From an uncultured Campylobacter sp. (GTDB taxonomy: Bacteria; Campylobacterota; Campylobacteria; Campylobacterales; Campylobacteraceae), in assembly GCF_937997465.1 (NCBI RefSeq), contig NZ_CALKTQ010000082.1, forward strand, positions 1 through 7,750: DNA of 7,750 nt, written 5' to 3'. Within the stretch, counting starts at the first letter, position 1. Each line of letters starts with the position of its first letter. Under the pieces are notes generated by a model, which ran no database searches, was not told where the DNA came from, and saw only the letters and a list, made by a program, of their open reading frames with translations. This document shows positions 1 through 6,213 of this stretch, in pieces. The position numbers were made by a program, and so were the translations under genes.

Positions 1-162
1 CCGACCAGGTAGCTCCCGTCGTAAAATTTAAATCCGCCTCGTCTAAAGAAAAAATACTGCGCCTTATCGCCTTTTGTTCAAATTTGAAGTCCAATTTTGT
101 AAAAATCTGTTTTTAAATTTTACCCACCGAGACCCTCATCTTGAAAATATAATTTTAAACCT
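1..162. other. Left-edge stretch, coding status unresolved
   Basis: Several frames are open up to the window edge, so a gene end or start may lie here. On the plus strand one frame runs from position 3 to a TAA at 114-116. On the minus strand one frame could start at a TTG at 94-92 and run off the left edge, and another is open from about position 80 to 1. None has a ribosome binding site or a recognisable motif, so I make no gene call. Positions 117-162 look non-coding. Confidence 0.3.
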
Positions 163-347
163 GCGACGCTTTGCGTTAGCAAAGCTATGTCGCCACCCTT
201 AACTTCGCTCCGCTCGTTACGAGACGGTAACAAGTTACCCCTACGAAGAAAAGCGTCGTAGGGGGGGATTAAAGGGGGTGGGGAGCTCTTTTGCTTCGCT
301 ACGCTCGCAACTGCAAAGCAGAGCGCAATTTAAGCCCCACCCCCTTT
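163..347. repeat. Cluster of consecutive inverted repeats (hairpins)
   Basis: Five inverted repeats follow each other almost without gaps. They are: 163-167+168-174 with 179-185+189-193 (12 pairs, GTTA loop, 3-nt bulge); 210-216 with 220-227 (7 pairs, one bulge); 226-231 with 234-239; 238-246 with 256-264 (9 perfect pairs); and 271-283 with 335-347 (13 perfect pairs, AAAGGGGGTGGGG against its complement). The last encloses a smaller stem, 285-288+290-294 with 313-317+321-324. A 14-nt word, CTTCGCTCCGCTCG at 203-216, recurs with one mismatch at 294-307. No plausible protein is encoded. It could be a REP- or MITE-like extragenic repeat or a structured RNA. The sequence alone does not decide which. 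Confidence 0.6.
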
Positions 348-355
348 ACAACAAA

Positions 356-387
356 GTAAAAAACAACCTTAAACGGTTGTTTTTTAC
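356..387. terminator. Intrinsic terminator-like hairpin, bidirectional shape
   Basis: There is a perfect 13-bp inverted repeat (356-368 with 375-387) with a 6-nt loop. The stem ends in a run of A on one side and T on the other, so either transcribed strand gives a hairpin followed by U residues. It lies about 100 bases downstream of the stop of the leftward helicase/periplasmic-protein operon and is the best terminator for it. It could also stop rightward transcription entering from the left edge. Confidence 0.7.
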
Positions 388-407
388 ACAAGAAAACCAA
401 ACTCGCA

Positions 408-438
408 GTGTTAAATTTAATCAAGTCAAATTTAACAC
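408..438. repeat. 11-bp inverted repeat built on AAATTT
   Basis: GTGTTAAATTT at 408-418 is perfectly complementary to AAATTTAACAC at 428-438, with a 9-nt loop. It sits 50 bases beyond the stop codon of the leftward operon and just before the stronger hairpin at 356-387. It may be part of the 3' end structure of that transcript, or a binding palindrome. It lacks a T-run of its own, so I do not call it a terminator. Confidence 0.5.
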
Positions 439-488
439 CCTAAAGGCGCAGGTCTGGGTGCATAAAATTTATAAATTTAATCCCAAAT

Positions 489-992
489 TTACTGCTCGCC
501 AAAATCCTTGCCAAAATCATCTATCTGGTTTAAATCCATCGGTTTTAGCTGATTTTTATTTCCTCTTAGTATATCCTCGACCTGCTCTTTTTGCGATCTT
601 TTTGAGCCTGTAGTTTTGACGTTTTTTAGCGCTTCAAGTAGCTCTTCGATATTTGGTTCGCGCACGGTTTTTAGCGAGATGATGAGCACTTCGTCGATAT
701 CGATCGAGTGCTTTTTGGCGGTGTATTTAACAAGAGTTTCTTTAAATTTTTCCTTACCCAGCGAGGTTAGCAGATCCTCGACATAAAAGCTACCGATAAC
801 GACGTTTAGCGCGTCAAGCACATACGCTTCATTATCCGCGACGTCTCGCCCCTCTAGACGCAGGCTCACGCTTACTTTTTTGATCGAGCTTTTAGCGTCT
901 CTGGAGTATAGATCGGTTTCAAAGTTATCTATATTTAGCGTCTCGGCAAGGGCCATAACCGCGGCAAGAGCCAGCGCAAAAATCTTTTTCAT
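489..992 (-). CDS. Secreted periplasmic protein, FliL-like, function unknown
   Basis: This is a 167-aa protein. Residues 1-16 form a typical Sec signal peptide: MKK, then a short hydrophobic stretch ending ALA before ETLN, the likely cleavage site. The body (about 35-115) has the pattern of the FliL family: a beta-strand region (VSVSLRLEG), a helix with DALNVVIGSFYVEDLL, then GKEKFKETLVKY and a final strand. I see this resemblance by eye and hold it loosely. Unlike true FliL there is no N-terminal membrane anchor left after cleavage. The last 40 residues are polar and probably flexible. The ATG overlaps the helicase stop as ATGA, with an AAGGAAG ribosome binding site inside the helicase gene, so the two are co-transcribed and probably translationally coupled. 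From memory the C. jejuni counterpart is Cj0944c, annotated only as a periplasmic protein. Confidence 0.85.
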   Translation of the reverse strand: MKKIFALALAAVMALAETLNIDNFETDLYSRDAKSSIKKVSVSLRLEGRDVADNEAYVLDALNVVIGSFYVEDLLTSLGKEKFKETLVKYTAKKHSIDIDEVLIISLKTVREPNIEELLEALKNVKTTGSKRSQKEQVEDILRGNKNQLKPMDLNQIDDFGKDFGEQ

Positions 993-2311
993 ACGTCTTC
1001 CTTAATGTTTTCAAATTTGTTTTCAAGATAGAATTTCTCGACCTCTTCGTCTATTTTAACGACGCTTTGCAAATACTCTCTAAACGGCCGACTCTTGCCG
1101 TAAAATATCCTCAGCTTTTTTGGATCGATCGCCCTCGAGAGTGCGACGTAGAGCTGCCCGTTGGCAAAGATATGATTTAGATCGCACACTAAATTTTCGA
1201 TGCTCATGCCTTGGGATTTGTGGATCGTGATCGCGTAGGCTAGCTTTAGCGGAAACTGCGTCAAAGACGCTCTCGCGCGCTCCTCGAGATGCTCGCCCGC
1301 CATCACAAACTCGCTCATGTCAAATCTCGCGCGCTCCACCTCGACGATCTCACCGTTAGCTTTTTGCACTATGACGCTTTTTATCTCGCCGTTTTCTTTT
1401 AAAATTTGCATTATCTGTCCGCGCTCGCCGTTATAATACTCGCCCCATTTATTTACGGTAAATATAACTTTCGCTCCGATTTTTATGTTTAAAATTTCAG
1501 GCGCGTAGAGGTTTGCGATCCAGCGATCCAGCGCGTTTTCGTTCAAATTTTCATCGTAAATTTCCACTAGCGCCTCGGCTCTTTCAAGCGGCGCTGGCAG
1601 TTTAGAGAGCATCTTGTTATTTAGCTCGTCAGCTTCGTAATTTCGTCCAAAAAGCACGCTCGTGTCGTCATCCACCTGTACGCTTGGCACGCGTAAATTT
1701 TCGATATAGCTAAACACCTCTTCGCTCAGTCGCCCGACGCGAAGCATAGATAAGATATCGTAAAATTTTTTATCTTTCGTGCGTTTTGAGACGACTAGTT
1801 CGATATTTTTAAACTCAAATTCATGCCACGAGCTAGAATTAAAAGCATAAAGAAATTTAAACAGCGAGTTGCCGTCATCGCCGTTTTTTCGTACGGGCGG
1901 TAGCTGGTAAAAGTCGCCCACGAGCATCACACGCCCGACGAATCGCGAGCTCATCAAGCGGTAATAAATCATATCCATCAGCCCCGCACTGATCATCGAG
2001 ATCTCGTCTATCACGATGAGATCGCAGACGTCGAGCATCTTTTTTAGTTCGCCGAGCTTTCCGCGCTGTTTGCGGTCGTAGCCGCGCAGCTCCTCGAGGT
2101 TTGAGCAAATGCCGAATTTAAAAAAACTATGTACGCTCACTCCGCCGACGTTTACCGCTGCGATGCCGGTGCTGCCCAGCACCACGACGTTTTTTAGCTC
2201 GCTTTTATAGTGCTTGATGACCGCTTGCGTGAGGTGGCTTTTGCCTACTCCGCCGCGCCCGGTGAGAAAAACATTTGATTTTTTTAATATTTCTAAGAGC
2301 TGATTTAGCAC
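989..2311 (-). CDS. Pif1/RecD-like superfamily 1B DNA helicase
   Basis: This 440-aa protein shows the full set of SF1B helicase motifs. They are Walker A GRGGVGKS (18-25), motif Ia GSTGIAAVNVGGVSVHSFF (46-64), Walker B VIDEISM (100-106), motif III LVGDFYQLPPV (130-140), an arginine motif SKRTKD (175-180), and the C-terminal HKSQGMS (364-370) and YVALSRA (388-394). Pif1 relatives are ATP-driven 5'-to-3' DNA helicases that clear G-quadruplexes, R-loops and stalled forks. That role is inferred here from the family. The length is the compact bacterial form, close to a bare helicase core. The start is GTG at 2311-2309, preceded by AGGGA at good spacing. It is the first gene of a two-gene operon, with a TATAAT box about 25 bases upstream of the start. 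From memory the C. jejuni counterpart is Cj0945c. Confidence 0.92.
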   Translation of the reverse strand: MLNQLLEILKKSNVFLTGRGGVGKSHLTQAVIKHYKSELKNVVVLGSTGIAAVNVGGVSVHSFFKFGICSNLEELRGYDRKQRGKLGELKKMLDVCDLIVIDEISMISAGLMDMIYYRLMSSRFVGRVMLVGDFYQLPPVRKNGDDGNSLFKFLYAFNSSSWHEFEFKNIELVVSKRTKDKKFYDILSMLRVGRLSEEVFSYIENLRVPSVQVDDDTSVLFGRNYEADELNNKMLSKLPAPLERAEALVEIYDENLNENALDRWIANLYAPEILNIKIGAKVIFTVNKWGEYYNGERGQIMQILKENGEIKSVIVQKANGEIVEVERARFDMSEFVMAGEHLEERARASLTQFPLKLAYAITIHKSQGMSIENLVCDLNHIFANGQLYVALSRAIDPKKLRIFYGKSRPFREYLQSVVKIDEEVEKFYLENKFENIKEDV

Positions 2312-2361
2312 AAATTTCCCTAACTTTTTGTAAAATTATAGCTTATTTTTAAGGAGTGAGA
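2312..2361. promoter_or_regulatory. Divergent promoter region with overlapping -10 boxes
   Basis: The 50 bases between the two outward-facing genes hold both promoters. For the rightward lipoprotein gene, TAAAAT at 2331-2336 follows CTTTTTG, the usual Campylobacter T-rich element, and predicts a leader of about 20 bases. For the leftward helicase operon, a perfect TATAAT reads on the minus strand from 2340 to 2335. The two boxes share bases 2335-2336, so polymerase cannot sit on both at once. The AAGGAG at 2351-2356 is the ribosome binding site of the lipoprotein gene. Confidence 0.6.
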
Positions 2362-4431
2362 TTGAAAATTAATAAATTTATGCTTTCTACGGCAGTAGCG
2401 TTAGTAATGCTAGGCGGTTGCGCATCGTCAAAAGATGCCACTAGTGCGGTAAATTTACCCGATCAAGGCGCCAATACAGCGTCGGCATACGATATGCCCG
2501 AGGAGAGCGCGGACGAAAATTTAGGCCACATCAGCTATCTAAAATTTGACGTCGATCAAAATGTAAATGCGTTGCCGATACTGCCTTTTGAGGCTCAAAG
2601 TAGCGGCCAGACACTGCTACAAAAACGCTTTAACTCGCTTGATCTAAGAGCGCCTTCAACCACCGCAAAAGATGCGTTTTGGGCTCTGGACTACTATAAA
2701 AATACGGCAAAAAGGCAGTATTATTTCTCAAATATGCGCAAAATCCCGAACGAATGGTTTGAAAAGGTGCGTAAAAACGCTAGCGTAGAGAGCTTCGGTA
2801 AAGTCTCTCTACCTGCGATAACGACGGCAAATACTAGCCTGCGAAATGTACCGACCGACGAGGCCATACTCTATAATCCGGCACGTGCCGGCGAGGGACT
2901 ACCGTTTGATTACGCCCAACTATCTTTCGTCTCTATCGGCTATCCGCTTTACGTTTCGCACTTTTCGGCCGACGGCGCGTGGGCGTTTGTGGGTAGCGAC
3001 GCTGCATGGGCCTGGGTGAAATCGACCGAAATCAAAATTTTAAACGCAGACGCCGTGAGGGAGCTAAAAAACTCTAAATTTTTAAGCGTTATAAAAGATG
3101 AAGAGCCAGTATATGATAAAAACGGTAATTTTTTATTTTACGGGCGTATAGGCGCGATTTTGCCGTTTCAAAGCGAGGATCAGTTTAAATTTTACGGCAA
3201 AATCCAGACCCAAAGCGGGCTAAGAAACTACGAGATCTCAAAACAAAGCGCAAGCCGCTTTCCGCTTAAATTTAGCGACGAAAACGTAAGAACGCTGGCA
3301 TCATCGTTGCTCGGGCAAAGCTACGGCTGGGGCGGGTTTGGCGGCAAGCGCGACTGCTCGCTGTTTTTGCAGGATTTTCTCGGTAGCTTTGGCGTGTGGC
3401 TGCCGCGAAACTCAAAGGCGCAAGGCCAAATCGGCAAGGTCGTGAGCCTAGCAAATTTAAGCGCGGAAGAAAAACTACGCGTCATAAAAACGCAAGCAGT
3501 GCCGTATAGAACGCTATTTCACATGAACGGGCATATCATGCTTTATGCGGGTATGCGCGGCGACGAACCGCTCGCCGTGCACGATGTCTGGGGTATCCGC
3601 ACGAAAGATAACGGCAGAGCCATGATCGGCGGCATAGCGATCACGACGCTAAAAATCGGCTCGGACGTCTCAGACATCGATCCAAAACGTTTGCTGGTTT
3701 CGCGGATAAACTCCATGAATACCTTTGAAGTGGCTAGCGGCGAGGAGGCGTCGCGCGCGAAAAAATCGGCGATCGAAAAAGCTTATGGCGTGAAAATCGT
3801 CGGCAATGAGGTGATTTTCGCTGACGGCAGCAAAATTAAATTTGACGACGGCGAGACAAAAGACACGGCGCATCTACTAAACCTTGCCGACGTCGAGGAT
3901 ACTTTTGCGCAGCCTTATCCATTATTTAAGCCTCTAGTGCTACCTAGCAATGACGCGGGCAGATACCGAAGCTACGAGCTTTTAGATAAAATTTACGGCG
4001 CGAATGAGGCGGAAGTGAAGACAAATTTAACCGACGTCGTTTGGCTAAAAAATCACGGCGGCAAAACGCTTAAATTTAACTCCAAAAACGGCGCGGCAAC
4101 CGCCTTGCAAGCCGTCTCAAACGAGCTTGACGCGCTGGCCCTGCAAAAGCCCGAGCTACTAAAATTTCTCGATAACCCGTCTGGCACGTTTAACTGGCGC
4201 GTGATCGAAGGTACAAAGCGCAAGAGCTCCCACTCCTACGGCATCGCGATCGACATAAATACCGACAAGAGCGACTACTGGCGCTGGAGCAAGGACGGCC
4301 GCTACCGCAATCAAATCCCCGAGGAGATCGTGCGCGTTTTTGAAAAACACGGCTTTATCTGGGGTGGGCGCTGGGTGAGCTTTGATACGATGCACTTCGA
4401 GTATAGACCGGAATTTGGGCATCTAAGATAA
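2362..4431 (+). CDS. Lipoprotein: SH3-like + NlpC/P60 + M15 peptidoglycan peptidase
   Basis: I choose the TTG at 2362, because AAGGAG (2351-2356) lies five bases before it and the upstream GTG at 2356 overlaps that site. The product is 689 aa. Residues 1-20 are a lipoprotein signal with lipobox LGGC, making Cys20 the lipidated residue. About 65-300 hold the N-terminal and SH3b-type regions usual in this NlpC/P60 subfamily (e.g. DGAWAFVGSDAAWAWV). The NlpC/P60 domain (about 310-420) has its catalytic residues: Cys332 (RDCSLF), His391 (NGHIMLY) and His407. The C-terminal domain (about 540-689) is an M15 zinc peptidase: SHSYGIAID gives ligands His624 and Asp631, and DTMHFEY gives Asp675 and His678. 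Family knowledge predicts cleavage of D-Glu-mDAP by the first enzyme. The D-x-x-H form of the second resembles CwlK/Ply500 L-Ala-D-Glu peptidases. It acts in the periplasm, anchored to a membrane. From memory the C. jejuni counterpart is Cj0946. Confidence 0.92.
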   Translation: MKINKFMLSTAVALVMLGGCASSKDATSAVNLPDQGANTASAYDMPEESADENLGHISYLKFDVDQNVNALPILPFEAQSSGQTLLQKRFNSLDLRAPSTTAKDAFWALDYYKNTAKRQYYFSNMRKIPNEWFEKVRKNASVESFGKVSLPAITTANTSLRNVPTDEAILYNPARAGEGLPFDYAQLSFVSIGYPLYVSHFSADGAWAFVGSDAAWAWVKSTEIKILNADAVRELKNSKFLSVIKDEEPVYDKNGNFLFYGRIGAILPFQSEDQFKFYGKIQTQSGLRNYEISKQSASRFPLKFSDENVRTLASSLLGQSYGWGGFGGKRDCSLFLQDFLGSFGVWLPRNSKAQGQIGKVVSLANLSAEEKLRVIKTQAVPYRTLFHMNGHIMLYAGMRGDEPLAVHDVWGIRTKDNGRAMIGGIAITTLKIGSDVSDIDPKRLLVSRINSMNTFEVASGEEASRAKKSAIEKAYGVKIVGNEVIFADGSKIKFDDGETKDTAHLLNLADVEDTFAQPYPLFKPLVLPSNDAGRYRSYELLDKIYGANEAEVKTNLTDVVWLKNHGGKTLKFNSKNGAATALQAVSNELDALALQKPELLKFLDNPSGTFNWRVIEGTKRKSSHSYGIAIDINTDKSDYWRWSKDGRYRNQIPEEIVRVFEKHGFIWGGRWVSFDTMHFEYRPEFGHLR

Positions 4432-4447
4432 ATTTGATGCGGTTTTG

Positions 4448-4492
4448 ACGATAAATTTGGTCAAATTCGGCTTGAATTTATCGTTATTTTTT
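4448..4492 (+). terminator. Intrinsic terminator of the lipoprotein gene
   Basis: ACGATAAATT at 4448-4457 pairs perfectly with AATTTATCGT at 4475-4484, extended inward by possible G-U pairs, and is followed directly by TATTTTTT (4485-4492). It begins 16 bases after the lipoprotein stop. The stem is AT-rich, as is common in Campylobacter. Confidence 0.65.
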
Positions 4493-4653
4493 GGCTGGTA
4501 GCGAGGCGTCGCAGACCGTAAATTTAAGCTACAATCAAGAAGGCGCGAATAAATTTTGCTTTGCCGCTTTTTGGCGTAAAATTTAAGGCAGACGACATGA
4601 AAAATCTATCGCCTCTGTGGCAAATTTGAGCTAAACCGGACTTAAATTTGCCG

Positions 4654-4671
4654 TCAAATTCGGCTAAATTT
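4654..4671 (+). repeat. Dispersed spacer repeat, copy A (18 bp)
   Basis: TCAAATTCGGCTAAATTT here matches exactly, in opposite orientation, the copy at 6149-6166. The first 12 bases recur again at 4461-4472 inside the terminator loop. The flanking word TTAAATTTGCCGTC (4642-4655) also recurs, inverted, at 6124-6137. All copies lie between genes. Confidence 0.7.
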
Positions 4672-5181
4672 TTAGTAAAAGCTGGATTAAATTTGGCGGT
4701 TTGATTTCGGTAAGCATGGCATTTCTGCGTTTCCGTGTTTTTGATATTCGGCGAAAATTTGCAAGCGATTGCGAGAGGCTCGCCACCCTTTTTGCGGTTT
4801 GTTAAATTTAGCTTTGGTATGGGCTGGGCGGTTAAATTTGACGCCGAAACGACGCGGTATTGGTTTAGCCTACGTTTTATAGTTCGTAAATTTTGCGCAA
4901 GCCAGACGGACGACGATAAAATTTGACCTGCCATTTTTTAAATTTAGGGCGGCGATTTGCCGTTTTGCCGTCGTCGATATTTTTACCGTTTTTACAAATT
5001 TTACGCCGCTTGCAAATTTGCTTCCATTCTTGTCGTTTGTTTTATGGCTACGTTTTGCTTGCCAAATTTGGCTACAATTTGATTATACCAAGCCTAAAAG
5101 CTCCGAAAATCTTACCGGAAAATTTAGATAAAATTTCAAGCGGTAAATTTTTCAAAGTAGCGCTAGAAATTTGATACGCAC

Positions 5182-5257
5182 AAATTTATAACATCTTTTG
5201 CGCCGCTAGCTAGCAGCATAAACCAAATTTTACTAACAAACTAGAGATGTTAAATTT
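5182..5257. repeat. Large imperfect stem-loop with central palindrome
   Basis: AAATTTA (5182-5188) plus ACATCT (5191-5196) pair with AGATGT (5245-5250) plus TAAATTT (5251-5257), giving 13 pairs with a 2-nt bulge. The loop contains the perfect 10-bp palindrome GCTAGCTAGC (5205-5214). It lies just past the 3' end of the leftward small gene, so it could be part of that transcript's 3' end. It lacks a clean T-run, so its function is unclear. Confidence 0.4.
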
Positions 5258-5264
5258 CACCGCC

Positions 5265-5588
5265 TTATATTACTGCGATCTCGATACTTTTACTTATAAA
5301 TGCCTCTTGCAGCTCGCTCTCAAACATCCGCTTGATCTCGCTTCCAAGTACGTAGTTGCCATCTCGCTAGGGGCGGCAGATCACGTTGCCTTCTTCTCCT
5401 TTGCTTAGGCAGACGCAGTTAAAATAGCTCTTGTCCGAAGCGTTGTCCGATATAAGGTAAACAAGCCCGTTTTCGGGGATAAAATTTCCCTCTGCAAGCC
5501 CGCGCGCTGTCGGCATTATCCTAATCGCCGCCCCGGCGTAAAATTTCGCGCCGTCCGTTATATCTTTAAGGCTTATCCACTCGGCCAT
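5265..5588 (-). pseudogene. Small hypothetical gene interrupted by in-frame TAG
   Basis: The ATG at 5588-5586 has a good AGAGG ribosome binding site six bases upstream. Translation runs 73 residues and meets TAG at 5369-5367. The same frame continues for 33 protein-like residues (RDGNYVLGSEIKRMFESELQ and on) to TAA at 5267-5265. The downstream part has ordinary charged, helical composition, unlike the spacer that follows, so the original protein was probably 106 residues plus the residue now encoded by TAG. No signal peptide or membrane segment is seen, and I do not recognise the family. The gene overlaps the upstream DUF523 gene by 23 bases, suggesting translational coupling. A recent nonsense mutation fits best (from CAG or TGG by one change). 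A sequencing error, a genuine 73-aa product, or some readthrough (TAG followed by C) remain possible. Confidence 0.65.
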
Positions 5589-6063
5589 TTTCTGCCTCTT
5601 TTTCTAAATTTAGCTCCACGAGCGCACTCTCGCCAACTACCCGAACGCCAAGTTTTTTTAGCGCCGCTGCGGTTATCCCGTCGCCGCTAACGATCCGCCC
5701 GGTAAAGCTTCCGTCGTAAATCCATCCGCTTCCGCAGCTTGGGCTTCGCTCTTTTAAAACCGCGATTTTACAGCTGTTTTCGCGGGCAATATCGGCGCAA
5801 ATTTGAGCACCCAAAACAAACTCCCGCGTAACGTCGCGGCCGCTAAATTTGGTTAAAACCCGTCCCTTTGAGCAAATTTCGGCAGGTTCGCGCGGGGTCG
5901 TTAGTCCGCCCATACTCTCCGGACAAACGGCGATTAGCTCGTAAATTTGTCTAAGTTTGGCAAGCTCGCCCGCGCAAATCGCGTCTGCGTTATTGCCGCC
6001 GTTATATTTGCAGTTTTCGCCGAGCAAACAGGCGCTGATTAAAATTTTGGGTTTATTTTTCAT
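5566..6063 (-). CDS. DUF523 protein, TudS-like [4Fe-4S] desulfidase candidate
   Basis: The product is 165 aa from the ATG at 6063-6061. The frame stays open further upstream to 6180, but that 39-residue extension reads like translated spacer and the family begins right at the chosen start, with ILISACLLG. Family motifs are SACLLGENCKYNGG (10-23), CPESMGGLTTPREPAEI (47-63) and LKERSPSCG (103-111). Cys12, Cys47 and Cys110 are the three conserved cysteines. In the characterised member TudS, three cysteines hold a [4Fe-4S] cluster that removes sulfur from thiouracil or 4-thio-UMP. That activity for this protein is an inference, because many DUF523 proteins are untested. The protein should be cytosolic. 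The ribosome binding site is weak (GGA about eight bases before the start). The 3' end overlaps the start of the small interrupted gene. The D-amino acid transaminase upstream is 150 bases away, so a shared transcript is possible but not shown. Confidence 0.88.
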   Translation of the reverse strand: MKNKPKILISACLLGENCKYNGGNNADAICAGELAKLRQIYELIAVCPESMGGLTTPREPAEICSKGRVLTKFSGRDVTREFVLGAQICADIARENSCKIAVLKERSPSCGSGWIYDGSFTGRIVSGDGITAAALKKLGVRVVGESALVELNLEKEAENGRVDKP

Positions 6064-6213
6064 AGTTAGTTCCGAAATTTGATGGCAGGCAGGCGTTTTT
6101 AGCTCAAATTTACTAACGCTTCGGACGGCAAATTTAAATGCATTCGTCAAATTTAGCCGAATTTGAGCCGACTCTCGCAAATATAAGGTCGACCCGAAAC
6201 ATCAAATTTTAGC
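6064..6213 (-). other. Spacer between transaminase and DUF523 genes
   Basis: These 150 bases, read on the minus strand, carry no gene and no obvious terminator hairpin after the transaminase stop. They contain several AAATTT words and a copy of the dispersed repeat. A weak -10-like GCTAAAAA (minus strand, about 6095-6102) could start the DUF523 transcript. Confidence 0.4.
6149..6166 (-). repeat. Dispersed spacer repeat, copy B (18 bp)
   Basis: On the minus strand this reads TCAAATTCGGCTAAATTT, identical to 4654-4671. The companion word TTAAATTTGCCGTC lies nearby, also on the minus strand (6137-6124), but in the reverse order relative to copy A. The copies therefore share words and are not one continuous duplicated block. 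Confidence 0.7.

Larger units (their letters stand above)
4493..5264. other. Long spacer without a convincing gene, AAATTT-rich
   Basis: About 770 bases hold no ORF with a credible ribosome binding site, domain or protein-like composition. The short open frames on both strands read as translated AAATTT repeats (strings of KF, NL, QI). By hand I count about 25 AAATTT hexamers between 4430 and 5260. Two sites resemble -10 boxes: GCTACAAT near 4529-4536, and GCTACAATTTGATTATACC near 5070-5088. Neither leads to a gene I can recognise. Part of the spacer could be an untranslated transcript or a very decayed gene, but I see no family signal. Confidence 0.55.

Noticed and set aside
1..94. Possible partial gene at the left edge (minus strand from a TTG at 94, or plus strand ending at 116)
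   Set aside because: At least three frames are open at the edge and none has a ribosome binding site or recognisable motif, so the choice would be a guess.
278..613. Open frame of 111 codons on the plus strand
   Set aside because: It runs through the hairpin cluster and terminator, and then antisense through the 3' end of the periplasmic-protein gene. It has no ribosome binding site and no protein-like composition.
1875..4422. Antisense open frames within the helicase and lipoprotein genes
   Set aside because: They are shadows of well-supported genes and show arginine/alanine-rich composition typical of antisense reading.
4524..5174. Three short open frames (4524-4934 minus, 4735-4926 plus, 4923-5174 plus)
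   Set aside because: They overlap each other on opposite strands, lack good start signals, and translate mainly the AAATTT repeats of the spacer.
5367..5369. TAG as a recoded codon (pyrrolysine)
   Set aside because: Campylobacter is not known to have pyrrolysine machinery and none is visible here. A nonsense mutation is simpler.
6064..6180. 39-residue N-terminal extension of the DUF523 protein
   Set aside because: The family begins at the internal ATG at 6063. The extension reads like spacer and contains the dispersed 18-bp repeat.
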